Assembly (NCBI GenBank): GCA_050246735.1
Contig: JBFWVM010000009.1
Location: 144,072-208,071, forward strand
Source: Taklimakanibacter sp050246735
Lineage (GTDB): Bacteria; Pseudomonadota; Alphaproteobacteria; Rhizobiales; Aestuariivirgaceae
Length of the DNA: 64,000 nucleotides
Direction of reading: 5' to 3'
Every line of letters begins with the position of its first letter. Positions within the stretch are counted from its first letter, which is position 1. Of the stretch, positions 17,690-26,274 are shown one piece after another. The position numbers and the translations under genes are program-made. The notes under the pieces are model-generated. The model did not search any database. It saw only the letters and a program-made list of their open reading frames with translations, and was not told the origin of the DNA.

Positions 17690-19039
17690 ATGTCGCAATC
17701 GAAATTCGAGGAATGGATCGCTGAGCGCCGGATCAGCGAGGTGGAATGCCTGGTGGCCGACATGTCCGGAACGGCCCGGGGGAAGATCCTTCCTCCTTCG
17801 AAGTTTTTGAAGGGAAACAAGTCGCGCGGCCTGCGCATTCCGGAAGAGGTCTTCACCCTGACCATCAACGGCCGCTATGTGTGGGAGACGTCGGCCGTCA
17901 GCGATGCCGCCATCGACATCTACCTGCAGCCGGATTTCAACACCATGAGGCTGGTGCCCTGGTACAAGGAGCCGACCGCCGAGGTGATCTGCGACGCCTT
18001 CCATCTCAACGACGAGCCGGTCGTGATCTCGCCGCGTCATGTGCTCAAGCGCGTGCTCGACCTGTACAAGGAGAAGGGCTGGCGTCCGGTCGTCGCCCCC
18101 GAGCTCGAATTCTACCTGGTCAAGCGCAACATCGACCCCGACTACCCGCTCGAGGCGGCGGTCGGCCGCTCCGGGCGCAAGGAGGCGGGCGGGCAGGCCT
18201 ACGGCATCGACGCCGCCAACGACTTCGATCCGATCGTCGAGGACATCTACGACTTCTGCGAAGCGCAGGAGCTCGACGTCGACACGCTGAGCCACGAGAG
18301 CGGCCCGGCCCAGCTCGAGATCAATTTCAATCACGGCGATCCGCTCGAGCTCGCCGACCAGGTGTTCCTGTTCAAGCGCACCGTGCGCCAGGCGGCGCTG
18401 AAGCACGACATGTACGCGACCTTCATGGCCAAGCCGCACGAGAACGAGCCCGGCTCGTCGATGCATATCCACCAGTCGGTCATGGACGCGAGGACGGGCA
18501 GGAACGTCTTCGCAGGCCGGGACGGCAAGCCGTCCAAGCTGTTCCTCGCCCATATCGCCGGCCTGCAGCGCTATCTCGCCGCCGGCCTGCCGTTCGCCGC
18601 GCCCAATGTCAATTCCTATCGCAGGCTGGTCCCCGAATCCGACGCGCCGACCAATGTCCACTGGGCCATCGACAACCGCACGGTGTCGCTCAGGGTGCCG
18701 TCGTCCGATCCGTCGAACCTGCGGGTCGAGAACCGCGTGCCGGGAGCCGATGCCAATCCCTATCTCGCTTTCGCGGCCTCGCTCGCTTGCGGCTATCTCG
18801 GCATGGTCGAGCGGCTGAAGCCTTCCGACCCTGTCGAAGGCTCGGCCTACCGCTATGCCCACACCTTGCCGATCAGCCTCGATGAGGCGCTCGACAAGCT
18901 CAACTACACCAAGTCGTTCAAGCACGTTCTGGGCGAGAAATTCGTCGAGGCCTTCCAGGACGTCAAGCACGAGGAGATGCAGCATTACCGCCGCGTCATC
19001 AGCTCGTGGGAGCGCGAATATCTCCTGCTCAACGTGTGA
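17690..19039 (+). CDS. puuA: Gamma-glutamylputrescine synthetase (PuuA-like glutamine synthetase)
   Basis: 449 residues from ATG at 17690. The glutamine synthetase fold is clear: APELEFYLVKRN near residue 140, ESGPAQLEINFNHGDPL near 205 and the ATP/metal block HENEPGSSMHIHQSV near 255, then NSYRRLVPESDAPTN and ENRVPGADANPYLAFAA. Lack of the GlnA adenylylation loop and the overall type III-like form fit PuuA. The enzyme ligates glutamate to putrescine using ATP. The divergent PuuB-like oxidase and the nearby polyamine transporter make this role likely; ligation to other amines is possible. Confidence 0.88.
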   Translation: MSQSKFEEWIAERRISEVECLVADMSGTARGKILPPSKFLKGNKSRGLRIPEEVFTLTINGRYVWETSAVSDAAIDIYLQPDFNTMRLVPWYKEPTAEVICDAFHLNDEPVVISPRHVLKRVLDLYKEKGWRPVVAPELEFYLVKRNIDPDYPLEAAVGRSGRKEAGGQAYGIDAANDFDPIVEDIYDFCEAQELDVDTLSHESGPAQLEINFNHGDPLELADQVFLFKRTVRQAALKHDMYATFMAKPHENEPGSSMHIHQSVMDARTGRNVFAGRDGKPSKLFLAHIAGLQRYLAAGLPFAAPNVNSYRRLVPESDAPTNVHWAIDNRTVSLRVPSSDPSNLRVENRVPGADANPYLAFAASLACGYLGMVERLKPSDPVEGSAYRYAHTLPISLDEALDKLNYTKSFKHVLGEKFVEAFQDVKHEEMQHYRRVISSWEREYLLLNV

Positions 19040-19103
19040 CGCCATTGCCTGAATCGACGAGATTGCCGATGATGGCGCCGGGAACCGTTTCGGAGGCCGG
19101 ATC

Positions 19104-20732
19104 ATGACATCACGGCGCGCGCTCGCCGCGCTGGCGTTCATCGTGGCGCTGGTTTTCGCCATGCCGGCGCTCGCCGGCAAGGGCGATCGCTCTCCAGGTC
19201 CCTCCTATGGCGACATGACGTCGTCGATCGCGCTCGTGCTCGACACTCCCGGGCGCCTCGAATTGCCGCTCGAGCGCATCCGGCCGGCGCTGAAGGCGCA
19301 TTATGTCGACAATCGCGGCACCATCTATTGGGTCGGCACCGGGCGGATGACGCCCTTCATCCAGCGGCTGCTCGATGCCGAGGACGACGGGCTGAACCCG
19401 GCGGACTATCCGATCGACACGCTGATCGACCTGCGCGATGGGCTCGCCGACCACGACCCGGTGAGCGCCGCGAGAGCCGAGCTCTATTTCTCCGCCTTCT
19501 TCGTCGCCTATGCGTCCGATCTCAAGACCGGACGCGTCATTCCCCAGAAGGTCGATCCCCGGCTCTTCCGCAGCCGCAAGACGGTCGATCCCCTGCGCAT
19601 CCTTGCCGATATGAACAGGTATCGCGCGCCGACGCAGTACCTGAACGTATTCGAGCCGAAGAACCCGCAATATCAGGCGCTGAAGAAGCTCCTGCGGGGA
19701 TATCGCGGCCTCGAGGAGAAGGGTGGCTGGGGCACTATCCCGCCGGGCGAGAACCTCAAGCCCGGAATGACCAGCCCGCGGGTGGCCGAGGTGCGCCGGC
19801 TGCTCGCCGCCACCGGCGACTATGAATGGCGCAGCCCCGGCGATCCCGACTTCTACGACGAGCAGCTCGCCATCGGCGTGAAGCGCTTCCAGGCCAGGCA
19901 CGGGCTCGAGGCCAAGGGGCTCATCGGCAAGCAGACGATCATCGCCATGAATATTCCGGTCGCGGAGCGCGTGCGCCAGATCATGCTCAACATGGAGCGC
20001 TGGCGCTGGCTGCCTGAAGATCTCGGCGACTATTATTTCCTGGTCAACATCGCCGCCTTCGAACTGCAGCGCATAGAGGCCAACACCATCATCGACCGCA
20101 TAGCGACGGTGGTGGGCGCGCCGGCGACCCAGACCCCGGAATTCTCCGACGAGCTCGAATATGTCGAGTTCAATCCGACCTGGACGGTGCCTTACAGCAT
20201 AGCCACCAAGGAGATGCTGCCGCGGCTGCGCCGCAACCCTTACGCCTATGCGGCCGACTTCGAGGTTTTCGTGGGCGGCAAGCTCGCCTCGTGGGGCGCC
20301 ATCGACTGGTCGGCCTATGGGCCTGGCAACTTCCCCTTCACCTTCCGCCAGAAACCGGGACCGAAGAACGCCCTGGGCAAGGTCAAGTTCATGATGCCCA
20401 ACAGGCACAATATCTATCTCCACGACTCGCCGGCCAAGGACAAGTTTCTCCACACGGCGAGGGCGTTCAGCCATGGCTGCATCCGGCTGTCGCGCCCGGT
20501 CGCCCTGGCCTATGCGCTGGCCCCCGATCTCGCCGGCTGGTCGAAGGCGAAGATGGATGCCGTCTGGGCCGGCGGCAAGACCACGCGGGCATCGCTCACC
20601 CACCACATACCGGTGCATCTCATCTATGGCACGGCGTTCAAGGGCGATGCCGGCATGATCGAATTCCGCCCCGACGTCTATGGCCGCGACCGCAAGCTCT
20701 ACAACGCGCTCTTCGGCCGCCCGACGTCATGA
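19104..20732 (+). CDS. L,D-transpeptidase of the YcbB (LdtD) type
   Basis: 542 residues with a Sec signal peptide (hydrophobic segment about 8-24, cleavage after PALA). An N-terminal scaffold region of about 200 residues is followed by a peptidoglycan-binding helix bundle near 220-275 (MTSPRVAEVRRLLAATGDY ... FQARHGLEAKGLIG). The YkuD catalytic domain holds HDSPAKDKFLHTARAF and the nucleophile motif SHGCIRLSRP near residue 455. The order and length match YcbB-like enzymes, which form 3-3 cross-links in periplasmic peptidoglycan. It stands alone between puuA and an XRE gene. Confidence 0.9.
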   Translation: MTSRRALAALAFIVALVFAMPALAGKGDRSPGPSYGDMTSSIALVLDTPGRLELPLERIRPALKAHYVDNRGTIYWVGTGRMTPFIQRLLDAEDDGLNPADYPIDTLIDLRDGLADHDPVSAARAELYFSAFFVAYASDLKTGRVIPQKVDPRLFRSRKTVDPLRILADMNRYRAPTQYLNVFEPKNPQYQALKKLLRGYRGLEEKGGWGTIPPGENLKPGMTSPRVAEVRRLLAATGDYEWRSPGDPDFYDEQLAIGVKRFQARHGLEAKGLIGKQTIIAMNIPVAERVRQIMLNMERWRWLPEDLGDYYFLVNIAAFELQRIEANTIIDRIATVVGAPATQTPEFSDELEYVEFNPTWTVPYSIATKEMLPRLRRNPYAYAADFEVFVGGKLASWGAIDWSAYGPGNFPFTFRQKPGPKNALGKVKFMMPNRHNIYLHDSPAKDKFLHTARAFSHGCIRLSRPVALAYALAPDLAGWSKAKMDAVWAGGKTTRASLTHHIPVHLIYGTAFKGDAGMIEFRPDVYGRDRKLYNALFGRPTS

Positions 20733-20924
20733 GTCCGGTGCTCAAGACCGCCCTGTAGCCGCCGGCGTCGCCGACATTCTCGGAGCGCCTCTTAGGCCCC
20801 CTTTCCCTATCCACGAACCGGATCCCCCTGATCGCTCGGGCAAGCGATTAACGTTCTGTACCTTTACAAAGATGTTCTAAACGTCTATTTAACTGCTCAA
20901 CACCGAATTTATGGGGGGTGAAGC

Positions 20925-21170
20925 ATGATCACTGCGGGACAGATGCGCGCCGCACGCGCGCTCCTTGCTCTGGATCAACGCAATCTGGCCGAACGGACAG
21001 GGCTTTCACTTCCGACGATCCAGAGGATGGAAGCCAGCGGAGGCGTCATTCGCGGCAACGTCGATTCACTCATGAAGCTGATCGCCGGGCTCGAGGCCGC
21101 CGGCATCGAGCTCATCGGCGAGGGGGCGGCCAGTTCAGGCGGGGGCCGGGGGGTCCGGCTGAAGTATTGA
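20925..21170 (+). CDS. Small XRE-family helix-turn-helix regulator
   Basis: 81 residues with a single HTH domain: MITAGQMRAARALLALDQRNLAERTGLSLPTIQRMEASGG, typical of short alphaproteobacterial XRE proteins. A GGGGGGTGA ribosome site lies just upstream. The preceding 190 bases are more AT-rich than their surroundings and probably contain its promoter. It is 52 bases upstream of the hydrogenase-like cluster on the same strand, so it may regulate or merely precede that operon. Confidence 0.85.
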   Translation: MITAGQMRAARALLALDQRNLAERTGLSLPTIQRMEASGGVIRGNVDSLMKLIAGLEAAGIELIGEGAASSGGGRGVRLKY

Positions 21171-21222
21171 GGATGCCGCCCGTGAACAGAGCTCCGCAAA
21201 CGCGTCGGCCATAGGGGAAGCA

Positions 21223-23220
21223 ATGCCGGTCGTCTTGGCGTGCATTGCAGGATTGCTGGGCCTTTCCGGCCTGGCGCTCATTCTGGCCGGCCGCCGGGCC
21301 GCCACGCCGGTCATTTACGGCGCCTGCCTGGCGGTCTCGGCTTTGATCTGCGCGCTCGCCGTTCTGTCCATCGGGCACGCGCCGTCGGTCGCCTCGTTTC
21401 CGTTGGCGCTTCCCTGGCTTGGCGCGTATTTCCGCCTCGATCCGCTCGCCTGCGCCTTTCTGGCCATCATCAATTTCGGCTCCGCGGGCGCATCCTTCTA
21501 CGCTTTGGGCTACGGGCGGCACGAAGCCGAGCCCGCCCGGGTCCTTGCCTTCTATCCGGCCTTTCTCGCGGCCATGAACCTTGTGGTCGTCGCCGACGAT
21601 GCCTACAGCTTTCTGTTCTCGTGGGAGTTGATGTCGCTCACCTCCTGGGCGCTCGTGATGGTGCGGCATCGCTCGGAAAAGACGGCCTATGCCGGGCTCG
21701 TCTACCTGATCATGGCGAGCTTCGGCACGTTTGCGCTGCTGTTCGCTTTCGGGCTGCTGGCGGGCGTGCACGGCGACTATGCCTTCGATGCGATCCGCGC
21801 ATACCAGCTCTCGCCCGGGCTGGCCGCGCTGGCGCTCGCTCTGGCGGTTGTCGGTGCCGGGTCCAAGGCAGGTCTGGTTCCGCTGCATGTCTGGCTGCCG
21901 CTCGCCCATCCGGCCGCGCCGAGCCATGTTTCGGCATTGATGAGCGGCGTGATGACGAAGGTCGCCATCTATGCCTTCATCCGCATCGCCTTCGACCTGA
22001 TGGGGGAGCCGAACTGGTGGTGGAGCCTGCCGGCGCTCGTCCTCGGCGGCGCGACGGCCGCGGTCGGGGTGCTTTACGCGCTGATGGAAACCGATCTGAA
22101 GCGCGTGCTCGCCTACAGCACCATCGAGAATGTCGGCATAATCTTCATCGCGATCGGCCTCGCCCAGGCCTTCAGGGCCGACGGCCTCGACGCCGCCGCC
22201 GCGCTGGCATTGACCGCGGGTCTGTTCCACAGCCTCAATCACATGCTGTTCAAAAGCACCCTGTTCTTCGGCGCGGGAACGGTGATCGTGGCGACCGGCG
22301 AGCAGGACATGGAACGGCTGGGCGGCCTGATCCATCGCATGCCGGTCTCCTCCGCCGCGTTCCTCGTGGCCAGCATGGCCATCTCCGCCCTGCCGCCGTT
22401 CAATGGCTTCGCGTCGGAATGGCTGATCTTCCAGAGCATCCTGGTCAGCCCGCAATTGCCGCAGATGGGATTGAAGCTGCTGGTGCCCGCCATTGGCGTG
22501 CTGCTTGCTCTCGCCGCCGCCTTTGCCGCCGCCTGTTTCGTCCGCGCTTTCGGTGCGACCTATCTCGGCCGCGCGCGAACGCAAGCCGCCGCCGGGGCCG
22601 TGGAAGCCGATCGCTGGTCGCTCGCCGCCATGCTCGTCTGCGCCGGCTTCTGTCTGCTGGCCGGGCTGTTTCCGGGACTTGTGATCGACTGGCTGCGGCC
22701 GGTCACGGCCGCGCTTGTTTCAGAGCCGATGCCGGTGCAGGCCGACGATCCATGGCTGTCGATCGTGCCGGTGTCGGCAAGCCGCAGCTCGTATAACGGC
22801 CTGCTGCTGTTCGGCTTCGTCACGATCGCGGCCTGCCTCGCCGCCGTGACGGTCCACCGCTTCGCCTCCCGATCCGTACGCCGGGCGCCGTTCTGGGATT
22901 GCGGCTATCCGGGCCTCGGCGTCGCCGCGCAATACTCCGCCACCAGCCTGGCACAGCCCATAAGGCGGGTGTTCGCGGATGTCGTATTCGCCGCGCACGA
23001 ACGGGTCGAGATGCCGCCCCCCGGCGACCTGCGGCCGGCGATCCTGCGGAGGTTCCTGCTCGACCCGGTCTGGGCGTTCATCTATGCGCCGGCGGCGAAT
23101 GCCGTGGACGCCGCGGCAACGCTGCTCAATCAGGTCCAGTTCCTGACGATCCGGCGCTACCTCGGCTTCGTGTTCATCGCGCTCATCGTCCTTCTGGTGG
23201 TTCTCGCGCTATGGGGATGA
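21223..23220 (+). CDS. hyfB: Hydrogenase-4 subunit B-like proton-pumping membrane protein (HyfB)
   Basis: 665 residues with many hydrophobic helices, the size of HyfB (about 670). The antiporter core shows the discontinuous-helix region: SWELMSLTSWALVM near residue 128, GSKAGLVPLHVWLPLAHPAAPSHVSALMSG near 210, then METDLKRVLAYSTIENVGIIF near 288. These Lys, Glu and His residues are conserved in NuoL/M/N-type proton channels. A C-terminal extension runs to residue 665. It should act as an ion-translocating subunit of the membrane complex encoded by the next five genes, with which it overlaps. Confidence 0.92.
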   Translation: MPVVLACIAGLLGLSGLALILAGRRAATPVIYGACLAVSALICALAVLSIGHAPSVASFPLALPWLGAYFRLDPLACAFLAIINFGSAGASFYALGYGRHEAEPARVLAFYPAFLAAMNLVVVADDAYSFLFSWELMSLTSWALVMVRHRSEKTAYAGLVYLIMASFGTFALLFAFGLLAGVHGDYAFDAIRAYQLSPGLAALALALAVVGAGSKAGLVPLHVWLPLAHPAAPSHVSALMSGVMTKVAIYAFIRIAFDLMGEPNWWWSLPALVLGGATAAVGVLYALMETDLKRVLAYSTIENVGIIFIAIGLAQAFRADGLDAAAALALTAGLFHSLNHMLFKSTLFFGAGTVIVATGEQDMERLGGLIHRMPVSSAAFLVASMAISALPPFNGFASEWLIFQSILVSPQLPQMGLKLLVPAIGVLLALAAAFAAACFVRAFGATYLGRARTQAAAGAVEADRWSLAAMLVCAGFCLLAGLFPGLVIDWLRPVTAALVSEPMPVQADDPWLSIVPVSASRSSYNGLLLFGFVTIAACLAAVTVHRFASRSVRRAPFWDCGYPGLGVAAQYSATSLAQPIRRVFADVVFAAHERVEMPPPGDLRPAILRRFLLDPVWAFIYAPAANAVDAAATLLNQVQFLTIRRYLGFVFIALIVLLVVLALWG

Positions 23221-24167
23221 CGGCCGCCTTCGCAGCCCAGCTCGGGCAGATGCTGCTGGTCCTGGCGCTTGCTCCGGCGCTGACCGGTGTCACGCGCAAG
23301 ATGAAGGCGCGGCTGCAGCGTCGGATCGGGCCGTCCGTGTTCCAGCCCTATCGCGACCTGAGACGCCTGTTCGGCAAGGAGGTCGTTCTTGCGGACGGCA
23401 GTTCCTGGCTCTTCCGCGTTGCGCCCTATCTGGTCTTTGCAGCCACCTGGGTCGCGGCGGCGCTCGTCCCGACGTTCCGGACCGGGCTGCTCTTCAGCTG
23501 GACGGGCGACCTGATCGCCATCGTGGCGCTTCTGGGCGCCGCGCGCTTCCTTCAAGCCGTCGCGGCCCTCGATACCGGAACCAGCTTTGGCGGCATCGGC
23601 GTCAGCCGCGAGATCATGATCGCCTCGCTGGCCGAGCCGGCGATGATCATGGTCGTGTTCACGGTCGCCCTCGTCGCCGGCTCGACGCAGTTGTCGAGCA
23701 TTGCCGAGTTCATGGCGGACGCCGGCGGTCTGCGCGTGTCGCTCGCCATGGCGCTGGTCGCCCTCATCATCATCGCTCTCGCGGAAAACGCGCGCATCCC
23801 CGTCGACAATCCGGCCACGCACCTCGAAGTGACGATGGTCCACGAGGCGATGGTTCTCGAATATTCGGGCCGCCATCTCGCGATGATCGAATGGGCGGCG
23901 TCGCTGAAGCTGCTCTTCCATATTTCGGTCATCGCCTGCATTTTCTTCCCGTTCGGGCTGATCACCGACGGCGCCGGGGCGCTGGCATATGCGGCTTCTC
24001 TCCTCGGCTACCTCCTGAAGCTGATCGTCGCATGCCTCCTGCTGGCGGTCCTTGAGACCGCCATCGCGAAGATGCGCGTGTTTCGCGTTCCCAACCTGCT
24101 CGGGATCGCCCTGATGCTCGGTCTCCTGGGGGCGCTGCTCCTGTTCATTTCGGGGAGTGGGGTCTGA
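23217..24167 (+). CDS. hyfC: Hydrogenase-4 subunit C / complex I subunit 1-like protein (HyfC/HycD)
   Basis: 316 residues from ATG at 23217, overlapping the hyfB stop (ATGA); an in-frame ATG at 23211 adds two residues. It is the NuoH homologue of group 4 complexes: KARLQRRIGPSVFQPYRDLRRLFGKE near residue 25, and ALAENARIPVDNPATHLEVTMVHEAMVLEYSGRHLA near 210, the conserved interface with the quinone-like/hydrogenase module. About eight helices are expected. It anchors the soluble HyfG/HyfI pair to the membrane arm. Confidence 0.92.
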   Translation: MTAAFAAQLGQMLLVLALAPALTGVTRKMKARLQRRIGPSVFQPYRDLRRLFGKEVVLADGSSWLFRVAPYLVFAATWVAAALVPTFRTGLLFSWTGDLIAIVALLGAARFLQAVAALDTGTSFGGIGVSREIMIASLAEPAMIMVVFTVALVAGSTQLSSIAEFMADAGGLRVSLAMALVALIIIALAENARIPVDNPATHLEVTMVHEAMVLEYSGRHLAMIEWAASLKLLFHISVIACIFFPFGLITDGAGALAYAASLLGYLLKLIVACLLLAVLETAIAKMRVFRVPNLLGIALMLGLLGALLLFISGSGV

Positions 24168-24829
24168 TGTCGTCGCTGGCCTTCGACGTCGCGCATATGT
24201 TCGCAGGCGGTCTCGTCCTCGTCAGCTTCCTGATGCTCTACCAGGACAGGCTGCTGCCCCTCATCAACGTGCTGGCGCTGCATTCTCTCATCCTGGCGCT
24301 GTCCGTCGCCTGGCAGGCGCACATCCAGGACAAGCCGGACCTCTATGTGACCGCGCTGATCGCGCTGGGCTTCAAGTGCATCGTCATCCCGATGGCCCTT
24401 CGGCGCATGATCGTGCGCATGGGATTGCATCGCGAGATCGAGGTCGCCGTCGGCACCGGCCTGACGATGCTCGCCGGCATCGGGCTCGTCGCTCTGTCGA
24501 TGGATCTCATGCTGCGGGCCACGGCCGGCGCCAACCTTCTCGTCCGCGAGGATGTCGCTCTTGCGCTCTCCGTCGTGCTTCTCGGCTTGCTCATGATGGT
24601 CACCCGGCGCAATGCCGTCAGCCAGGTGATCGGGTTCATGTCGATCGAGAACGGATTGATCCTCGCCGGCACCGGCGCGCTCGGCATGCCGCTCGTCGTC
24701 GAGATCAGCATTGCCTTCTCCATCCTGATCGCCTTCATCGTCATCGGGATCTTTCTGTTCCGCATCCGGGAACGGTTCGACACCGTCGATCTCCAGGCGC
24801 TCGACCGTTTCCGCGGGGAGCGTCGATGA
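24167..24829 (+). CDS. hyfE: Hydrogenase-4 membrane component E-like protein (HyfE)
   Basis: 220 residues, size matching HyfE (about 216), with about seven hydrophobic segments. The block VTRRNAVSQVIGFMSIENGLILAG near residue 145 is the HyfE/NuoK-like signature with its membrane Glu. The start shares one base with the hyfC stop and the end overlaps hyfF by 4 bases. HyfE subunits are thought to correspond to a NuoK-like channel in group 4 membrane arms. Confidence 0.91.
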   Translation: MSSLAFDVAHMFAGGLVLVSFLMLYQDRLLPLINVLALHSLILALSVAWQAHIQDKPDLYVTALIALGFKCIVIPMALRRMIVRMGLHREIEVAVGTGLTMLAGIGLVALSMDLMLRATAGANLLVREDVALALSVVLLGLLMMVTRRNAVSQVIGFMSIENGLILAGTGALGMPLVVEISIAFSILIAFIVIGIFLFRIRERFDTVDLQALDRFRGERR

Positions 24830-26274
24830 CCGGAATTGCGCTCAACCCCATCACCGCGCTGCTCGCGACGTCGCTGGTGGCCGCCGCGATCCTCGCCCTC
24901 GTGCCGGATTACCGCTGGTCGGCCCGGCTGAACATTCTTGCCAGCGCGATCGTCCTCGTCTTTGCGGTGCAGTTGTTCCAGGACCGGCCGCCCACCAACG
25001 AATACCTGCTCGCCGACGACCTCAATGTGGTCTTCATCGTCCTGAACGCCTTCGTGGGCCTGACGACCAGCATCTTCAGCGCAAGCTACATCGGGCACGA
25101 ACTGGAGACCGGCCGCCTTACGCCGGGCTACCTTCGTTTCTATCATACGATGTTCCAGCTGATGATGTTCGGCATGGACCTGGCGCTGACGGCCAACAAT
25201 ATCGGCCTGATATGGGTCGCCATCGAGCTCGCGACCCTTTCGACGGTCGTCATGGTCGGCATCTACCGCACGCACGAGGCGCTGGAAGCCGCGTGGAAGT
25301 ACTTCATCCTCGGCAGCGTCGGGATTGCGCTGGCTCTGTTCGGAACGATCCTGGTCTATCTGGCGGCGGTATCGGCCATAGGCGAGGGCATGGGCGCCAT
25401 GGCCTGGACCAGCCTGCTGCAGCATGCGGCGGCGCTCGATCCTTCGCTCCTCAACATCGCATTCGTCTTCCTGCTTCTCGGATACGGCACCAAGGTCGGC
25501 CTGGCGCCGATGCATGCCTGGCTGCCGGATGCGCATGCGGAAGGGCCGACGCCGGTTTCCGCCGTCCTCTCGGGGCTGCTGCTGAATGTGGCGCTGTACG
25601 CATTGCTGCGATTCAAGATGATCGTCGCGGCCAATCCGGAGACGATCGCCGTCGGACCGCTGATGATCACGCTCGGTCTCGGCTCGCTGAACTTCGCCGC
25701 GTTCATGCTCTACCGGCGCCGCGACATCAAGCGCATGTTCGCCTATTCGTCGATCGAGCACATGGGGATCATCGTCTTCGCTTTCGGGATGGGCGGGCCG
25801 CTCGGGAATTTCGCGGGCCTGCTGCAGATGACCATGCACAGCCTGACCAAGTCGGCCATCTTCTTCTCGGTCGGCCATATCGCCCAGGTGAAGGGCACGC
25901 AGAAGATCGCCGAGATCCGCGGCCTGACGAGCAGCCATCCTCTTCTCGGCTGGACGCTGGTCGCCGGCGTCGTCGCGATCGCGGGACTGCCGCCATTCGG
26001 CGTCTTCATGAGCGAGTTTCTGGTTCTCAGCTCGGCGTTCGAGCGCGCCCCGGCGCTCGCTGTGCTTGCCGCCTTCGGCCTGTTGATCGCCCTCGGCGCG
26101 CTGCTGCTGCGCCTCGGCTCCATCGCCTTCGGCGAGCCCACCGGGCCGAGGACGCCGGTGCGCGCCTCCTACGTGCCGATCTTCGCGCATCTCGGTCTTG
26201 TGCTGATCGGCGGGCTCTACATGCCGGGCGCCATGGCCGCCTGGTTCCAGAACGTCGCGGAACTGCTCAAATGA
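24826..26274 (+). CDS. hyfF: Hydrogenase-4 component F-like proton-pumping membrane protein (HyfF)
   Basis: 482 residues from ATG at 24826 (ATGA overlap with hyfE). A second antiporter-type subunit: WVAIELATLSTVVMVGIYR near residue 130, GYGTKVGLAPMHAWLPDAHAEGPTPVSAVLSG near 222 and RRDIKRMFAYSSIEHMGIIVFAFGMGG near 302. The Lys, Glu and His residues expected for proton translocation are present. Slightly shorter than E. coli HyfF (526). No HyfD homologue is present, so this complex has two antiporter-like subunits rather than three. Confidence 0.92.
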   Translation: MTGIALNPITALLATSLVAAAILALVPDYRWSARLNILASAIVLVFAVQLFQDRPPTNEYLLADDLNVVFIVLNAFVGLTTSIFSASYIGHELETGRLTPGYLRFYHTMFQLMMFGMDLALTANNIGLIWVAIELATLSTVVMVGIYRTHEALEAAWKYFILGSVGIALALFGTILVYLAAVSAIGEGMGAMAWTSLLQHAAALDPSLLNIAFVFLLLGYGTKVGLAPMHAWLPDAHAEGPTPVSAVLSGLLLNVALYALLRFKMIVAANPETIAVGPLMITLGLGSLNFAAFMLYRRRDIKRMFAYSSIEHMGIIVFAFGMGGPLGNFAGLLQMTMHSLTKSAIFFSVGHIAQVKGTQKIAEIRGLTSSHPLLGWTLVAGVVAIAGLPPFGVFMSEFLVLSSAFERAPALAVLAAFGLLIALGALLLRLGSIAFGEPTGPRTPVRASYVPIFAHLGLVLIGGLYMPGAMAAWFQNVAELLK

